Of a DNA stretch of 64,000 bases, positions 39,061 to 50,694 are shown one piece after another. The stretch comes from Neoarius graeffei (lineage: Eukaryota; Chordata; Actinopteri; Siluriformes; Ariidae): the NCBI RefSeq assembly GCF_027579695.1, contig NC_083577.1, forward strand, positions 61,592,741 to 61,656,740, given 5' to 3'. The position numbers were made by a program, and so were the translations under genes. The notes beneath the pieces were generated by a model, which made no database searches, had not been told where the DNA came from, and worked only from the letters and a program-made list of their open reading frames with translations. The first letter of the stretch is position 1. The number at the start of each line of letters is the position of its first letter.

Positions 39061-39195
39061 CAAGTTTTGTGTCAACACGCGAAAGTTTGGCCAAGACACA
39101 AGGCGGATTCTCATACGGAGATGACAGGCTGGCTAGGTTCTTTAGAGGGACATCGCAGAGCATCAATAACATGAAAATTTATATGTAATTCTAAA

Positions 39196-40190
39196 ACCGT
39201 AAAGAGATATGACCCAAAACACGTTTTTGCTCATTGTGGCGCCCCCTAGTGGCCAAATGACACCAAATTTGATGAGGTTACATGAACTGGTGCCGAAAGT
39301 CATGTCAATAAATATGGTCCTGATACGTCAAAGCGTAGGGCGGCACGGTGGTGTAGTGGTTTGCGCTGTCGCCTCACAGCAAGAAGGTCCGGGTTCGAGC
39401 CCCGTGGCCGGCAAGGGCCTTTCTGTGTGGAGTTTGCATGTTCTCCCCGTGTCTGCGTGGGTTTCCTCTGGGTGCTCCGGTTTCCCCCACAGTCCAAAGA
39501 CATGCAGGTTAGGTTAACTGGTGACTCTAAATTGACCGCAGATGTGAGTGTGAATGGTTGTCTGTGTCTATGTGTCACCCCTGTGATGACCTGGCGACTT
39601 GTCCAGGGTGTATCCTGCCTTTCGCCCGTATTCAGCTGGGATAGGCTCCAGCTTGCCTGCAACCCTGTAGAACAGGATAAAGTGGCTAGAGATAATGAGA
39701 TGAGATGAGACGTCAAAGCGTTTCTGAGATATGAGCCAAAATACGTGTTTGCTAATTGTGACGCCCCCTAGTGGCCAAACGACACCACATTTGATGAGGG
39801 TACTTCGGATGGTGTCCAAAGTCATTCCACTAAATATGGTCTTGATATGTCAGAGCGTTTCCGAGATATGAGCTCATTTCCTATCTGGTGGCTCCGCCAT
39901 CGAATTTGATTGGCTGCCACAGGCGAACGCTGCAACGTATGAGAGCAAAACGAATAACATTTATCAGGCATGGACTGGAGATCATGTGTGCCAAGTTTCG
40001 TGATGATCGGACAAAACATGCAGCCAGGGTCACCTCACTCTCACTTTGGACAATATTCAAAATGGCGGAAAATCTAATTAGGTGGAAATGACATCATGGG
40101 ATGCGTTGGAATGGTCTAGCTCCAAGGATTCCAACGGTACCAGACTTATGAAAATCGGACATAGGGATCAAAAGTTACGTGCATGAACGC
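39196..40190. repeat. tandem-unit dispersed repeat (about 130-bp units), SINE inside
   Basis: Two consecutive units share cgccccctagtggccaaa, gacaccaaatttgatgagg (variant cacattt), aatatggtc and cagagcgtttc/caaagcgtttc. The following sequence (about 39870-40190) continues the same family with gtttcgtgatgatcggac and aaaatcggacat motifs. The SINE at 39338 sits in the first unit. Confidence 0.75.
39338..39709 (+). repeat. full-length tRNA-derived SINE, 12-bp duplication
   Basis: Same family as 16149. Flanked by acgtcaaagcgt at 39325-39336 and 39710-39721. Confidence 0.95.
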
Positions 40191-40206
40191 ATGTAAGACT
40201 CTCCAT

Positions 40207-40582
40207 CCAGCATCCAATCACTAAAAGAGGTCATTGTTGAAGAATGGAAAAAGATTGATATTGCAAAATGTCGCCAACTTGTTCATTCCATGCCTAGAAG
40301 ACTTGGTGCGGTCATTAAAAATCATGGAGGCCATACAAAGTACTAGATGTAGTAGTTTTTGTTGTGGGCTGTACTCATTTTTGCACGACCCTAATTTGAG
40401 TAAAACTGAAAAAAAATGTGTAATCTAAGTTTATATTATTAACCTTACTTTCACATTATAAGTTAAACAGATGTTATATTAAACTTTGTCTTGTCAACAT
40501 TTTGGAAATTGTTTGTGTTCATTGAGATATTGATTAAAATGTTACTTTTCAAAGGGGGTGTACTCATTTACGGTGAGCACTG
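40207..40582 (+). mobile_element. 3' part of a mariner-like element (transposase C-terminus)
   Basis: From about 40210 an intact frame reads QSLKEVIVEEWKKIDIAKCR and ends GGHTKY-stop near 40344: the C-terminal tail of a Tc1/mariner transposase. It is followed by a 3' region ending in gtactcatttacggtgagca ctg before TA. The 5' two-thirds is absent. Confidence 0.75.
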
Positions 40583-40584
40583 TA

Positions 40585-41910
40585 TATGGTTGGTTGGTTT
40601 CCTTGGCTGTTTGAGTATTGGTAACATATTACACTAGGTATTGCTGTAACTTGTTCAGTTGGCACTAGAACTTGTCAAGAAGTTCAGCACTTCATGTACC
40701 TGACCTTTGCACTCGTTGTACATCACTCTGGATAAGAGTGTCTGCTAAATGTCATGTAATGTGATCTAATGACCTTCCGATTGGAAGTCTGATGTCTCAT
40801 GCCAGGATTAGACGACATGATATTTTTCACAATGGTCACCATGTCAGATTAGCTAATCATAGTGCTATAAATTCTTGACGTGCCTTGGTTGGTAGTGGCA
40901 ACACTGCACATTTGACCTCAACCAATCATCATTCACATCCTTGCATGTCTTTGAGGAGGAGGGTCAAGGAATTGTCAATCGTGGTTATCAAGGAACACGT
41001 TATCAGAATCGTCAAACTCGCCGAGAAAATACAACAAATTCTAGCACGTGAGATTTTTCATCAGTGTGTCATGGGGCGTCCAGATACCACATCACTGTTC
41101 TTCAATTAAGTCTCACTACAAGGATGTTCATCATTCCAGGCATTGATATTCAGGCCAGAAACTTGAAACTGTGCCAAAATCAGGCTGAATCCGTGTAGTC
41201 TGAACCACTAAACTACCACCACCCATGTTCACAGTATAAGGTGCTGTTGGGTTAGTTGATTTTAAACAAAATGAGCTTCTGTATCAGCAGCATAACCAGG
41301 AATTACTTTCAGGATGGATGAGGAAATATATTAAATAAATCCCAGCATAATGTGTATAAACAAATTGTTAAGTGTGACATGCTCTTACATTTTGAGTGAA
41401 TTCTGGACAGCAGTAGAAGCAGTCGTGACACGAAAAGTATATCAGTTCCACTGAAAATGATGAAAAAGAAAACTATGTTAAAACACTAGCTAGAAAAAAT
41501 GTTAGCCATGCACAGTAAATACTCTCTGTATGTGTTATGTGAACCATCCATGAATCAGCATTTGGAACTGTTATAAAATATTTCAAATACATCCCATGCT
41601 TCTGGTACAAACTCTATTGAAATTTTGATGTCTCTTTTTAGAGATGTGAAAAGGCAGGAGGTGGGAAGGGTGGCATATTCTCTCTCCACTTAGTAATCAC
41701 AATGGCACTAGCCAATCGTGGGCATCTGGGAGCTCATGTATATGGAAGAGGGGCGTACTTAGAGCCATTACACTGTAATATTGTGACTGATGTTTCTGTC
41801 ACAACACAACCACAAGCTCTATATTACATGGTAAAGTATTTGTTACTGTTTGAGATATTTTACACAATCAGGATCCAGGAGAGGCCTAGTCTTTGAGGAG
41901 CAAATATGGG
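40585..41910. other. intergenic, chn1 to atf2
   Basis: Includes a SINE-type tail at about 40725-40765 (ctctggataagagtgtctgc). No gene recognised. Confidence 0.5.
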
Positions 41911-42741
41911 ATGAAGATCACCAGTTTGTCAAGAAATGTGTGAGAAAATTATTGAAATGTTTAAAAACAATATTCCTCAAAGACAGATAGGAAGAGATTT
42001 GGATATTTCTCCCTCTGTGGTGCATAATATCATTAAACAATTCAAGGAATCTGGAGGAATTTTGGTGCATAAAGGGCAAGGACGCAAGCCTAAGCTGAAC
42101 ATTTGTGATGTCCAACCCCTCAGATGGCACTGCATCAAGAACTGTCATTCATCTATAGCTGATATAACAACATGGGCTCAGGATTACTTTGGCAAACACT
42201 AAAATATGGAGTTACATCCACGAATGGCAGGTAAAACTTTACTGTGCAAAAAGGAAACCTTATGTTAACTGTGTCCAGAAGTGCCATTAACTTCTCTGGG
42301 CTCGGAGGCATTTTGGATGGACCATCACACAGTGGAAATGTGTATTGTGGTCAGATGAATGAGGATTCCAGGTCTTTGGTGCCGTGTGCTCCAGACCAAA
42401 GATGAAAAGGACCATCCAGACTGTTACCAGCAACCAGGCTCTGTCATAGTATGGGGTTGTGTCAGTACCTTTGGCAAACGTAATTTACACTTATGTGATG
42501 GCAGCATTAATTCAGAAAAGTACACTGAGATTTTGGAGCAACATATGCTGCCTTCAAAAAGACATATTTTGCAGGGATATTTCAACAAGACAATACAAAA
42601 CCACATTCTGCACACATTACAAAGGCATGGGTGTGGAAGAGGAGGGTGTGGGTGCTGGACTGGCCTGTCTGCATTCCTGACCTGTCCCTAATAGAGAATG
42701 TGGGGTGAATTTTGAAACGAAAAATATGACAATGATAACCC

Positions 42742-43940
42742 ATACATGTCAACCTATACGGATTGTCCGGAAATTATACGGATTTTAGCTCATTTCAAGG
42801 GCATAAGGGCGTATAAACAAAGTCTTATGGATTTTCAGTATTTTCTGACCTAAATTTATTTTGTGTATCTTACTTGAACATCGTCAGCTGATCGTCGCAA
42901 AAACATACAAAAGCTCAATTTATAGACAAAGAACAGCGTGTATGCAGGGGCAGATAACCCAGACTATGTGAAACCGGATGTTTATTCCTCAAGCCTCGTG
43001 CAGTATCGCGACTGCGAGACTTCGCTCGTTCTGGTCATGTGCACGATCTGCATTTAAACGCGCCAAACGGTCATTGTTCGAACGATTTTCTCATTGTGCA
43101 GAGCGACATTGTTTACATCTGAGAGATTTTGAATAGCGTCTGCTGAGTGAAAGAATGGGAACACCGAGAAAGAAAATGAGATATGGCGGGCGGGATCTTC
43201 CTGAATGGAAGGAGACATTTAATGGTGTCATTGTTCAGGCGAAAAATGAGGAGTACGCGCACTGCACAGTTTGTGTGCGAGATATAAAAGTTGCGGCGTC
43301 TGGAGTTTACGACGTGAGGGAACACATGAGGTCCAAACTACATCAGCGAAATTTGCACCAGAAACAGAATCAGCCGCAAATGATGATGTTTGCAAAGCCT
43401 AAGACCGATGATCAACCAACAAGTGTAATAAGAGCAGAAGTTACAATCTGTAATTTTATTGCTCAGCACAATTTGTCGCTAGCCGTTGCGGACCACCTGA
43501 CAGAACTGTTGCCGCAAATTTGCACAGACAGTACGATTGCGAAATCTATCAGCTGTAGGCGCACCAAAACAACGCAAATAATCAAAAAGAGGTTGGCCCC
43601 CGAAACTACACTACCGATCATCCAGCACTGCTGGACGTCACCATTTTCCTTGATGATCGACGAATCCAATGACAAAAAGACAGACAAGCGACTGGCCGTT
43701 TTGGTGCAGATCTTCGACATAAACAGAGGGGCGAAGTCAAGAATCATAGACATGCCCGTGTGCAATATTGGCACGGGCGAGGCGATTTTCGACATGCTGG
43801 ACGAAGTTCTCAGGCAAGTTATATTTACTTATTTATTTATTAAGTTTGGTGCGATTCGAAGGCTATAAGGATTTTATGTCGATTTTATGGATTTCTTCCT
43901 CTGATACTACAGGTGGACGCCCAAAAGGGTTGATATGTAT
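42742..43940 (+). mobile_element. hAT-like element with BED-like ORF, nested in the Tc1 relic
   Basis: Exact 8-bp duplication gataaccc (42734-42741, 43941-43948). Ends atacatgtcaacc and, reversed, atacatatcaaccc. 1199 bp. Confidence 0.9.
43155..43868 (+). CDS. hAT-type transposase N-terminal fragment (237 codons)
   Basis: Starts MGTPRKKMRYGGRDLPEWKE. A zinc-ligand segment CTVCVRDIKVAASGVYDVRE followed by HMRSKLHQRN has the C-x2-C...H-x5-H spacing of a BED-like finger. SLMIDESNDKKTDKRLAVLV at about residues 170-190 matches the region around the first catalytic Asp of hAT enzymes. After DMLDEVLRQ the frame runs into the 3' terminal sequence, so the rest of the catalytic domain and the dimerisation domain are deleted. 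The frame is long and uninterrupted, so the copy is fairly young. It is transposon coding, not a host gene. Confidence 0.8.
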   Translation: MGTPRKKMRYGGRDLPEWKETFNGVIVQAKNEEYAHCTVCVRDIKVAASGVYDVREHMRSKLHQRNLHQKQNQPQMMMFAKPKTDDQPTSVIRAEVTICNFIAQHNLSLAVADHLTELLPQICTDSTIAKSISCRRTKTTQIIKKRLAPETTLPIIQHCWTSPFSLMIDESNDKKTDKRLAVLVQIFDINRGAKSRIIDMPVCNIGTGEAIFDMLDEVLRQVIFTYLFIKFGAIRRL

Positions 43941-44110
43941 GATAACCCTGTACTGTTGCACACCTTAAAACTTGTTTGCAGGAAGAATGGGACAAAAGAA
44001 CACCTGAAACACTTCATCACTTGGTGTCTTGTGAGAAGGAATGGTAACATTATGAAGTGGTAAATGCTTTACCATTCAAATTTTATTTGAAATGTGTTCC
44101 AAGGATCAAA

Positions 44111-45340
44111 ATGGATATGTTTATTTAAAAAAAAAAGCAATAAAATTCACGAGGTAAAATATCAAATAACGTGCGGTTGTATTGTTTTGAGTGTAATACA
44201 GGTCAGAGATGATTTACGAATCATCGTTTTCAGTTTTAATTTCAATTTCAACGTATTGTTCCAACATTTTTCTGATCTGGGGTGGTAACAATAGTGGACA
44301 TAAATAAAAAGAAATATCCACGAAAAGTAATATAAATTGACCTTGACTCACTTTGCATAGCAAGCTGTCTAAACTAGATTGACTCTGTGTGTGTGTAACC
44401 AGAGTATTTGTTACATTGGCTACCTGCATCAGCTCCGTCTACTTCCCTGGCCATGCATTCATGTTTTCTGGCACTGAACTGCCTCTAAATCACAGGTCAC
44501 AGGAAGGAACCATAGTGCCTTTGAGTCTGCTGTACAATCTCAAGTACAGCTTCAGTCAAGTGTACAGCTCCAAACCTTCCTCTTTTCTCAGTACTCTGAT
44601 TTTCATTGTTAGTCCTCTTGAATGCTTTTATTGTCATGATTTAGCTGTTTTCCTTGTGTATGTAGAATGTTTGGAACCTTGGGTGTTACATGATTTAACT
44701 ACAAATTAAATCCATGTGTTTAAAATGGATACACGTCTTCTTCTTCCTTGTCATATTATTATTATTATTATTATTATGCTCCCAAATCCAAACATTTCTC
44801 TCCAGTAACCTCTGTGTTTGCTTTATCCCTACATGGACATCCTGCACTGACAGAAACATAAGCGAGTGTGCACGCTAACAGGAAGTTTAGACAATAGCAG
44901 CCCGACAGCCTGCGTGCATTTAGACTACTACAACGGGAATCTCACTTGAATATAATTTTGGTGACTGCTCATTTCCCCTTTCTAACAATACAGCATAGGA
45001 AGCCAGAGTGGCAGTGAAAGCCTTCCATAAAATTCACATGATGTAATTTCTTGGATACATTCCTCGAAGCATTTTATTGTATAATATATTGTTAAGGATC
45101 CATAGAGAAATGTGTATTTCTACATGCATTCCATTTATGTGGATAATTCTATAGCTATGGAAAAAATTAAGAGACCACTTTTAATGATGGTTCTGCTTAC
45201 TGCAGAGACCTCAGCAGAAAAATCCTTCTTCAGCCATGTATAAGAGGAGGAATCCCTTTATTGTTTGCCAGGATCAAGGACAAAAATCTAAATTAGACTT
45301 CATGAAGGAAATGCCTTGTGCACAAGCTGATCTAGACAGC
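44111..45340. other. intergenic
   Basis: Contains an ATT run at about 44755-44776. About 45150-45180 (ctatggaaaaaattaagaga) resembles a Tc1-type terminal repeat, but its partner end was not found. A 106-codon open frame at 44389 is not supported. Confidence 0.5.
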
Positions 45341-45353
45341 AACATTGCAACTT

Positions 45354-45827
45354 ATCTGTGAAGATACTCAGTCATCCAGGTACATAGTAATCTGTGGTTG
45401 GTAGAAGAGAGCAACTGGACTTGCTTGAAGATTCTTGAAGATGTTTCGCCTCTCATCTGAAAGGCTTCCTCAGTTCTGAGTATGTTCACAGATATGTTTC
45501 TACGCACTTTGGGATGAGATCCCTTCGACTGGTGCGGGAGTATGAGAGGACTTCCAGAAAACTGGCAGACATCTTAGCCAGAGGGGATCATTCATTTTTG
45601 TCAACCTGGAACGACCATCACTGAACAGAGGTGGGTGTCTAAGACATCTTTTATCAGCCACCTACAATGCAGCCATCAGCATTCTGATTCGGATTCTATG
45701 ATGATCCATGAGAGGATAAATACTTGATACTCCCTATTAGTCAGATAGAACTGAGGAAGCCTTTCAGATGAGAGTCTTCAAGAATCTTCAAGCAAGTCCA
45801 GTTGCTCTCTTCTACCAACCACAGATT
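45354..45827. mobile_element. foldback element with 13-bp target duplication
   Basis: Flanked by aacattgcaactt at 45341-45353 and 45828-45840. Arms of about 80-90 bp (about 45389-45479 and 45748-45827) are inverted: tctgtggttggtagaagaga and gaaaggcttcctcag on the left, mirrored on the right. The spacer is about 270 bp. Family not assigned. Confidence 0.85.
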
Positions 45828-45855
45828 AACATTGCAACTTGCTTGCTTGTTTATA

Positions 45856-47456
45856 CAATGTCTTGCAAAAGTATTCATCCCCCTTGGTGTTTGTCCTGTT
45901 TTGTCGCATTACAAGTTGGAATTAAAATGGATTTTGAGGGGGTTAAGACCATTTGATTTACACAACATGCCTACCACTTTAAAGGTGCACATTACTGTTT
46001 TATTGTGACACAAACAATAAGATGGAACCCCCCCCAGAAATCTGGAGTGTACATAGGTATTCACCCCCTTTTGTATGAAACCCCTCAATAAGAGCTGGTC
46101 CAACCAATTCATTTCATAAGTCACATAATTAGTTGATTAAGATCCACCTGTGTGCAATCACAGTGTCACATGATCTGTCACATGGTGTCTGTATAAAATC
46201 AACCTGTTCTGGAAGGACCCTGACTCTGCAACACGACTAAACAAGCAATGTGAAAACCAAGGAGCCTCCAAACAGGTCAGAGACAAAGTTGTGGAGAAGT
46301 ACAGATCAGGGGTGGGTTATAAAAAATATCCCAAACTTTGAATATCCCAGGGAGCGCCATTAAATCCATTATAGCAAAATGGAAAGAATATGTCACCACT
46401 ACAAACCTGACAAGAGAAGGCCGCCCACCAAAACGCACAGACCGGGCAAGGAGGGCATTAATCAGAGATGCAACAAAGATACCAAAGATAACACTGAAGG
46501 AGCTGCAAAGATCCACAGCGGAGATGGGAGTATCTGTCCATAGGACCACTTTAAGCTGTACACTCCACAGAGTGGGGCTTGATGGAAGAGTGGCCAGAAA
46601 AAAAAGCCATTGCTTAAGAAAAAAATAAGAAAACATGTTTGGAGGTTGCCCAACAGCATGTGGCAGACTCCCCAAACACATGGAAGAAGATTCTCTGGTC
46701 AAATGAGACTAAAATTGAACTTTTTGGCCATCATGGGAAATGCCATGTGTGGCGCAAACCCAACACCCTGAGAACACCATTCCTACAGTGAAGCATGGTG
46801 GTGGCAGCATCATGCTGTGGGGATGTTTTTCATCTGCAGGGACAGGAAAGCTGGTCAGGACTGAAGGAAAGATGGATGGCACTAAATACAGGGCAATTCT
46901 GGAGGAAAACCTGTTTGAGTCGGCCAGAGGTTTGAGACTGGGATGAAGGTTCACGTTCCAGCAGGACAGTGACCCTAACTTACTGCTAAAGCTACACTGG
47001 AGTGGTTGAAAGGGAAACATTTAAATGTCTTGGAATGGCCTAATCAAAGCCCAGACCTCAATGCCAATCTGTGGCATAACTTGAAGATTGCTGTATATCA
47101 ATGCAATCCATCTAACTTGAAGGAGTTGGAGCAGTTTTGCCTTGAGGAATGGGCAACAATCCCAGTGGCTAGATGTGCTAAGCTAATAGAGACATAACCC
47201 AGGAGACTTGCAGCTGTAATTGCAGCAAAAGGTGACTCTCCAAAGTATTGACTTTGGGGGTGAATACCTATGCACATTTCAGATTTCTGTTTTTTTCATC
47301 TTAATTATTGTTTGTGTCACAATAAAACCTTTAAAGTGGTCGGCGTATTGTGTAAATCAAATGGTCCTAACCCCCTAAAAATCCATTTTAACTCCAGCTT
47401 GTAATGCAACAAAACAGGACAAACACCAAGGGGATGAATACTTTTGTAAGACACTG
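45856..47456 (+). mobile_element. Tc1-like transposon, decayed
   Basis: Ends caatgtcttgcaaaagtatt and, reversed, cagtgtcttacaaaagtatt, each next to TA. Inverted similarity reaches about 150 bp inward. The 1.6 kb length is standard for Tc1. The coding relic reads [49 protein letters not shown] and PNQSPDLN across different frames, so there are several frameshifts and stops. Confidence 0.9.
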
Positions 47457-47566
47457 TAGGTTTCAGGTTTCAAGCCAGCTGTACTATGAGTCAAAGACAG
47501 CCAAAAGCACCTAACACACTAAAAAAAAAAAGGAAGAAAAACTACATCATCTTTCGGCTGTTCCTG

Positions 47567-47746
47567 TTAGGGGTCACCATAGCAGATGTTTCTCCATCTC
47601 CTCCTGTCCTCCGTATCTTCTTCTGTCACATCAACCGTCCTCATGTCCTCCTTCACCATATCCATAAATCTCATCTTTGGTCTTCCTCTTTGCCTTCTAC
47701 CTGGCAACTCCATCTCCAGTATTCTTTTCCCAATATACCCTGGACC
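47567..47746 (-). mobile_element. LINE C-terminal coding tail
   Basis: Minus-strand frame reads IGKRILEMELPGRRQRGRPK, then RFMDMVKEDMRTVDVTEEDT and RRRWRNICYGDP-stop. This tail (RGRPK-x-RFMD-x-VKEDM...RWR...GDP) closes the reverse-transcriptase protein of a group of non-LTR retrotransposons. Upstream domains are absent, so it is a 5'-truncated copy. Confidence 0.7.
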
Positions 47747-48325
47747 TCTCCCCTCTCAATTTGTCTCCGAGCTGTCCTACACGTCCTGTCCCTCTAATAT
47801 ACTAATTTCTAATCCTGACCAACTTTGTAACTCCCAGTAAAAATATCAACATCTTCAACTCTGCTACCTCCAGTTCAGCCTCCTGTCTTTTTGTCAGTAA
47901 GAAAAACTACATCCCAGTGGCAAAACTTAACTCAAAACCAGCAACTCAAAAATATCTGAATGTTTGGCTGATAGGAGTCAGTTGAATGAAGCCAATGATA
48001 AAAGAAACATTTAAAGGACTACGGAGAATACAGATGAGAAAAAATTCAAGCAACACTATATAAAGCTTCCCTTATGGCATTTTAATTCCTCTGTTGTTCC
48101 TCTTGATTACACAGTCAAGGCCATGGGAAGTCTCATGGTGCCATCTTTAAACCTTTGCAGACTCTCTCAGATCAGTGCTTTTGCATTCAGAGAGCTGTAC
48201 ACACTCGAGGCCCTGGAATTGAATTGAAATGATTTTTTTTTAAGAATTCAGAAATTAAAATTAAAATTTAAAGAAATTAGCATTTCAGTCTCAACTCAAC
48301 CTCTGAGAATTCATGTCAGTGATAA

Positions 48326-48640
48326 TACCGTTTCAGCCTGTCCCAGCTGAAGATGTTGCGGCTGAACAACAACAACAACAACAACAGGCGCTTTTACTTC
48401 AATCCACAGGTGTTTGGATCCAACACTCGGTTCCACTCATTGGACTTGAGAGGCGATGTGTGGAAATGTGGCTGTAGATTACTGAGCCTGGAAAGGTGGC
48501 TGGAGTCAGAGAGAGTTTCCTATCACAGTGAGATGCTCTCACCCAGAAACTCTGAAAGGTCAGTACCTCCACGCTATCAGCAGTCCAGTGATCCATGGTG
48601 CTGACAAGCAGTGCAGCAGAGCGCGGAGCCATGTTCAATC
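48326..48640 (+). pseudogene. leucine-rich-repeat protein fragment (last LRR plus LRRCT), frameshifted
   Basis: One frame reads LSQLKMLRLNNNN, then VFGSNTRFHSLDLRGDVWKC and GCRLLSLERWLESERVSYHS: a last leucine-rich repeat followed by the LRRCT cap (W-x-C-x-C...WL). The cap continues one frame over from 48528 as VRCSHPETLKGQYLHAI, so a single-base shift near 48526 separates them. A stop lies just upstream (48323). Six or more Asn codons (AAC run) sit where a repeat normally ends. No start or upstream repeats were seen. Parent gene unknown. Confidence 0.65.
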
Positions 48641-49670
48641 AAAACCAACCCACTCATGCAATGGCTCATGGGCCACCACACAAACCTCCCATCATGGTGA
48701 CAGATACCACACTCAGAGAAGGGTGAGCAGGAACGCTCTGCAGCTTATGATCAAACCTACAGAGAAAGGAAACGCTCCAGAGGTGACGCAATACTAGAAC
48801 CAGCCACCAGGGGTAGTCTCGTCTCCATAGAAATGAAACCCCAGCTGCACTAGTTGCTAGATGTTCTAACCTAATCCAACAAACTGCCAAGAATGAAGGA
48901 AAGATCAATGATGCATGTTCTTACAGCCAGATGGTCATTCTCTGCTGTGACAGTCACTTCCAGCTCTGTGCACTTACACTGGAGTCTGGCAGAAAGTGAC
49001 ATACAGAATCTTGTACTTCAGAGTCATGTATGGTATAACGATTTCCACACACTCTGTGTAATCTGAGTGACCTTGCGGGCCTCTACAAAATATTTTTGTC
49101 TATGTTGAGAGTATGTTAGGTGAGAAAATGTGCTGGTTGGCCTCATGTGATCATCTTATTTGGGTAAGGTAAGATAAAGTATACTTTATTGTCCCCAAGG
49201 GGGAAATTCATCTTGGGCTCCAATCACTGTATCACAAACCTACAGTAGCTTGCACACTACATAAAAACATGTATCATGACAAAACAAGAAGAGATGGCCA
49301 GCTCTGAGCTCTGGGTATTATCTTACCAAGAGTGCTCTTGCTTTATGGCTAGTCTGGCCCTATTTGCTCATATTGGTGATGGTGTGGGGTAGAATTGCCC
49401 TGTCTGATCAGAAATCAAAAATGAATACAACAAGCTTCTATAGCAACATGCAGTGAAAACACAATTAAAACCGCGAGCCAAGGGTCACATTGTTCTATTT
49501 TACGTATTGACTGCATGCAAGATACTCAACAATAAAACAGTGTAAATATTCAAGGAAAGACAGAGGTGTGGCCTGATCCATGAAAATCACATTCCTCACC
49601 TTGGGTATTCAGGTTACTTAACAACTTATCCATCATAGATCCACAAACTCTAACCTGCCAGTGGTATAAG
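48641..49670. other. intergenic
   Basis: About 49165-49235 (actttattgtccccaagggg) is a common fish repeat end. No gene recognised. Confidence 0.5.
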
Positions 49671-49675
49671 AATAT

Positions 49676-50034
49676 CATCCATCCATAACCGCTTATCCTG
49701 TGCAGCGTCGCGGACAAGCTGGAGCCTATCCCAGCTGACTATGGGCGAGAGGTGGGGTACACCCTGGACGAGTCGCCAGGTCATCACAGGGCTGACACAT
49801 AGAGACAAACAACCAAATCACACTCACATTCACACCTACGGTCAATTTAGAGGTACCAATTAGCCTAACCTGCATGTCTTTGGACTGTGGGGGAAACTGG
49901 AGCACCCGGAGGAAACCCACGCGGACACAGGGAGAACATGCAAACTCCACACAGAAAGACCACCATTGGCCACTGGGCTCAAACCCAGAACCTTCTTGCT
50001 GTGAGGCGACAGTGCTAACCACTACGCCACCCTA
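49676..50034 (-). repeat. tRNA-derived SINE, ggat-tailed subfamily
   Basis: Reverse orientation copy of the 16149 family with a gatggatg-type tail at its left. Flanked by atatca on each side. Confidence 0.9.
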
Positions 50035-50180
50035 TATCAGATTTTCAAATTACACTATGTTCATAAGAAAATGAATCATGAAATGTAGCTTTTTTTTCTT
50101 AAAATTTTATAATTGTTAATTATTTCTCAGATGAAAACACAAGTCCTTTGAACCAAAGCCTACATGTGGAATGTTTACTC

Positions 50181-50361
50181 AATTACATTACATTAATAGC
50201 ATTTAACAGATGCTCTTATCCAGAGTGACATACATCATACCCAGAGCAGCCTGGGGTTAGGTGCCTTGCTCAAGAACACGTCAGGCATTCCTGCTGGTCC
50301 AGGGAATCAAACCAGCAACCTTTTAGTCCCAAAGCTGCTTCTCTAACCATTAGGCTTCCTA
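50181..50361 (-). repeat. second SINE family, reverse copy
   Basis: Head (reversed) ggttagagaagcagctttgg, tRNA-like ggtttgattccctggacc, tail tggataagagcatctgttaa. Inverted partner at 50472-50647. Confidence 0.8.
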
Positions 50362-50471
50362 CAACTACTACTACTACTTATTATTATTATTATTATTATT
50401 ATTATAGCACTTTTCATAAAGGACTAATTTATTAATCATTAACCAACTGACATAGGAAGCCTTGGTAAGAG

Positions 50472-50647
50472 ATATGGCCTAATGGATAGAGAAGCAGCTT
50501 TGGGACCAAAAGGTTACTGCTTTGATTCCCTGGACCAACAGGAATTGCTAAAGTGTCATCGAGCAAGGCACCTAACCCCCAACTGCTCTGGGTATGTTGT
50601 ATGTTGCTCTGGATAAGAGCGTCTGCTAAATGCCATTAATGTAATTT
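50472..50647 (+). repeat. second SINE family, forward copy
   Basis: atggcctaatggatagagaa head, gattccctggaccaacagg and tctggataagagcgtctgct tail. It lies head-to-head with the copy at 50181 across an ATT run (50380-50405). Confidence 0.8.
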
Positions 50648-50694
50648 AACTATAAATCTATAATAATATTCTAGTATGTGAGGAGTATCTAGTA

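Larger units (their letters stand above)
41912..44110 (+). pseudogene. decayed Tc1-like transposase, split by a hAT
   Basis: 41936 onward reads MCEKIIEMFKNNIPQRQIGR then SVVHNIIKQFKESGG, the paired HTH N-terminus of Tc1-like transposases. After about 42200 the frame breaks repeatedly, but SDE, GVVSVPLANV-type and LSLIENVWG (normally PDLSPIENVWG) remain recognisable up to 42710. The tail EEWDKRTPETLHHLV-type sequence resumes after the insertion, at about 43980-44095. Inactive. Confidence 0.75.

Noticed and set aside
38783..39172. 129-codon minus-strand ORF over the CpG-containing stretch
   Set aside because: No domain; open frames are common in GC-rich promoter DNA, and chn1 coding begins further down at 38370.
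44389..44709. 106-codon plus-strand ORF
   Set aside because: No motif, low-complexity hydrophobic content, no splice or promoter support.
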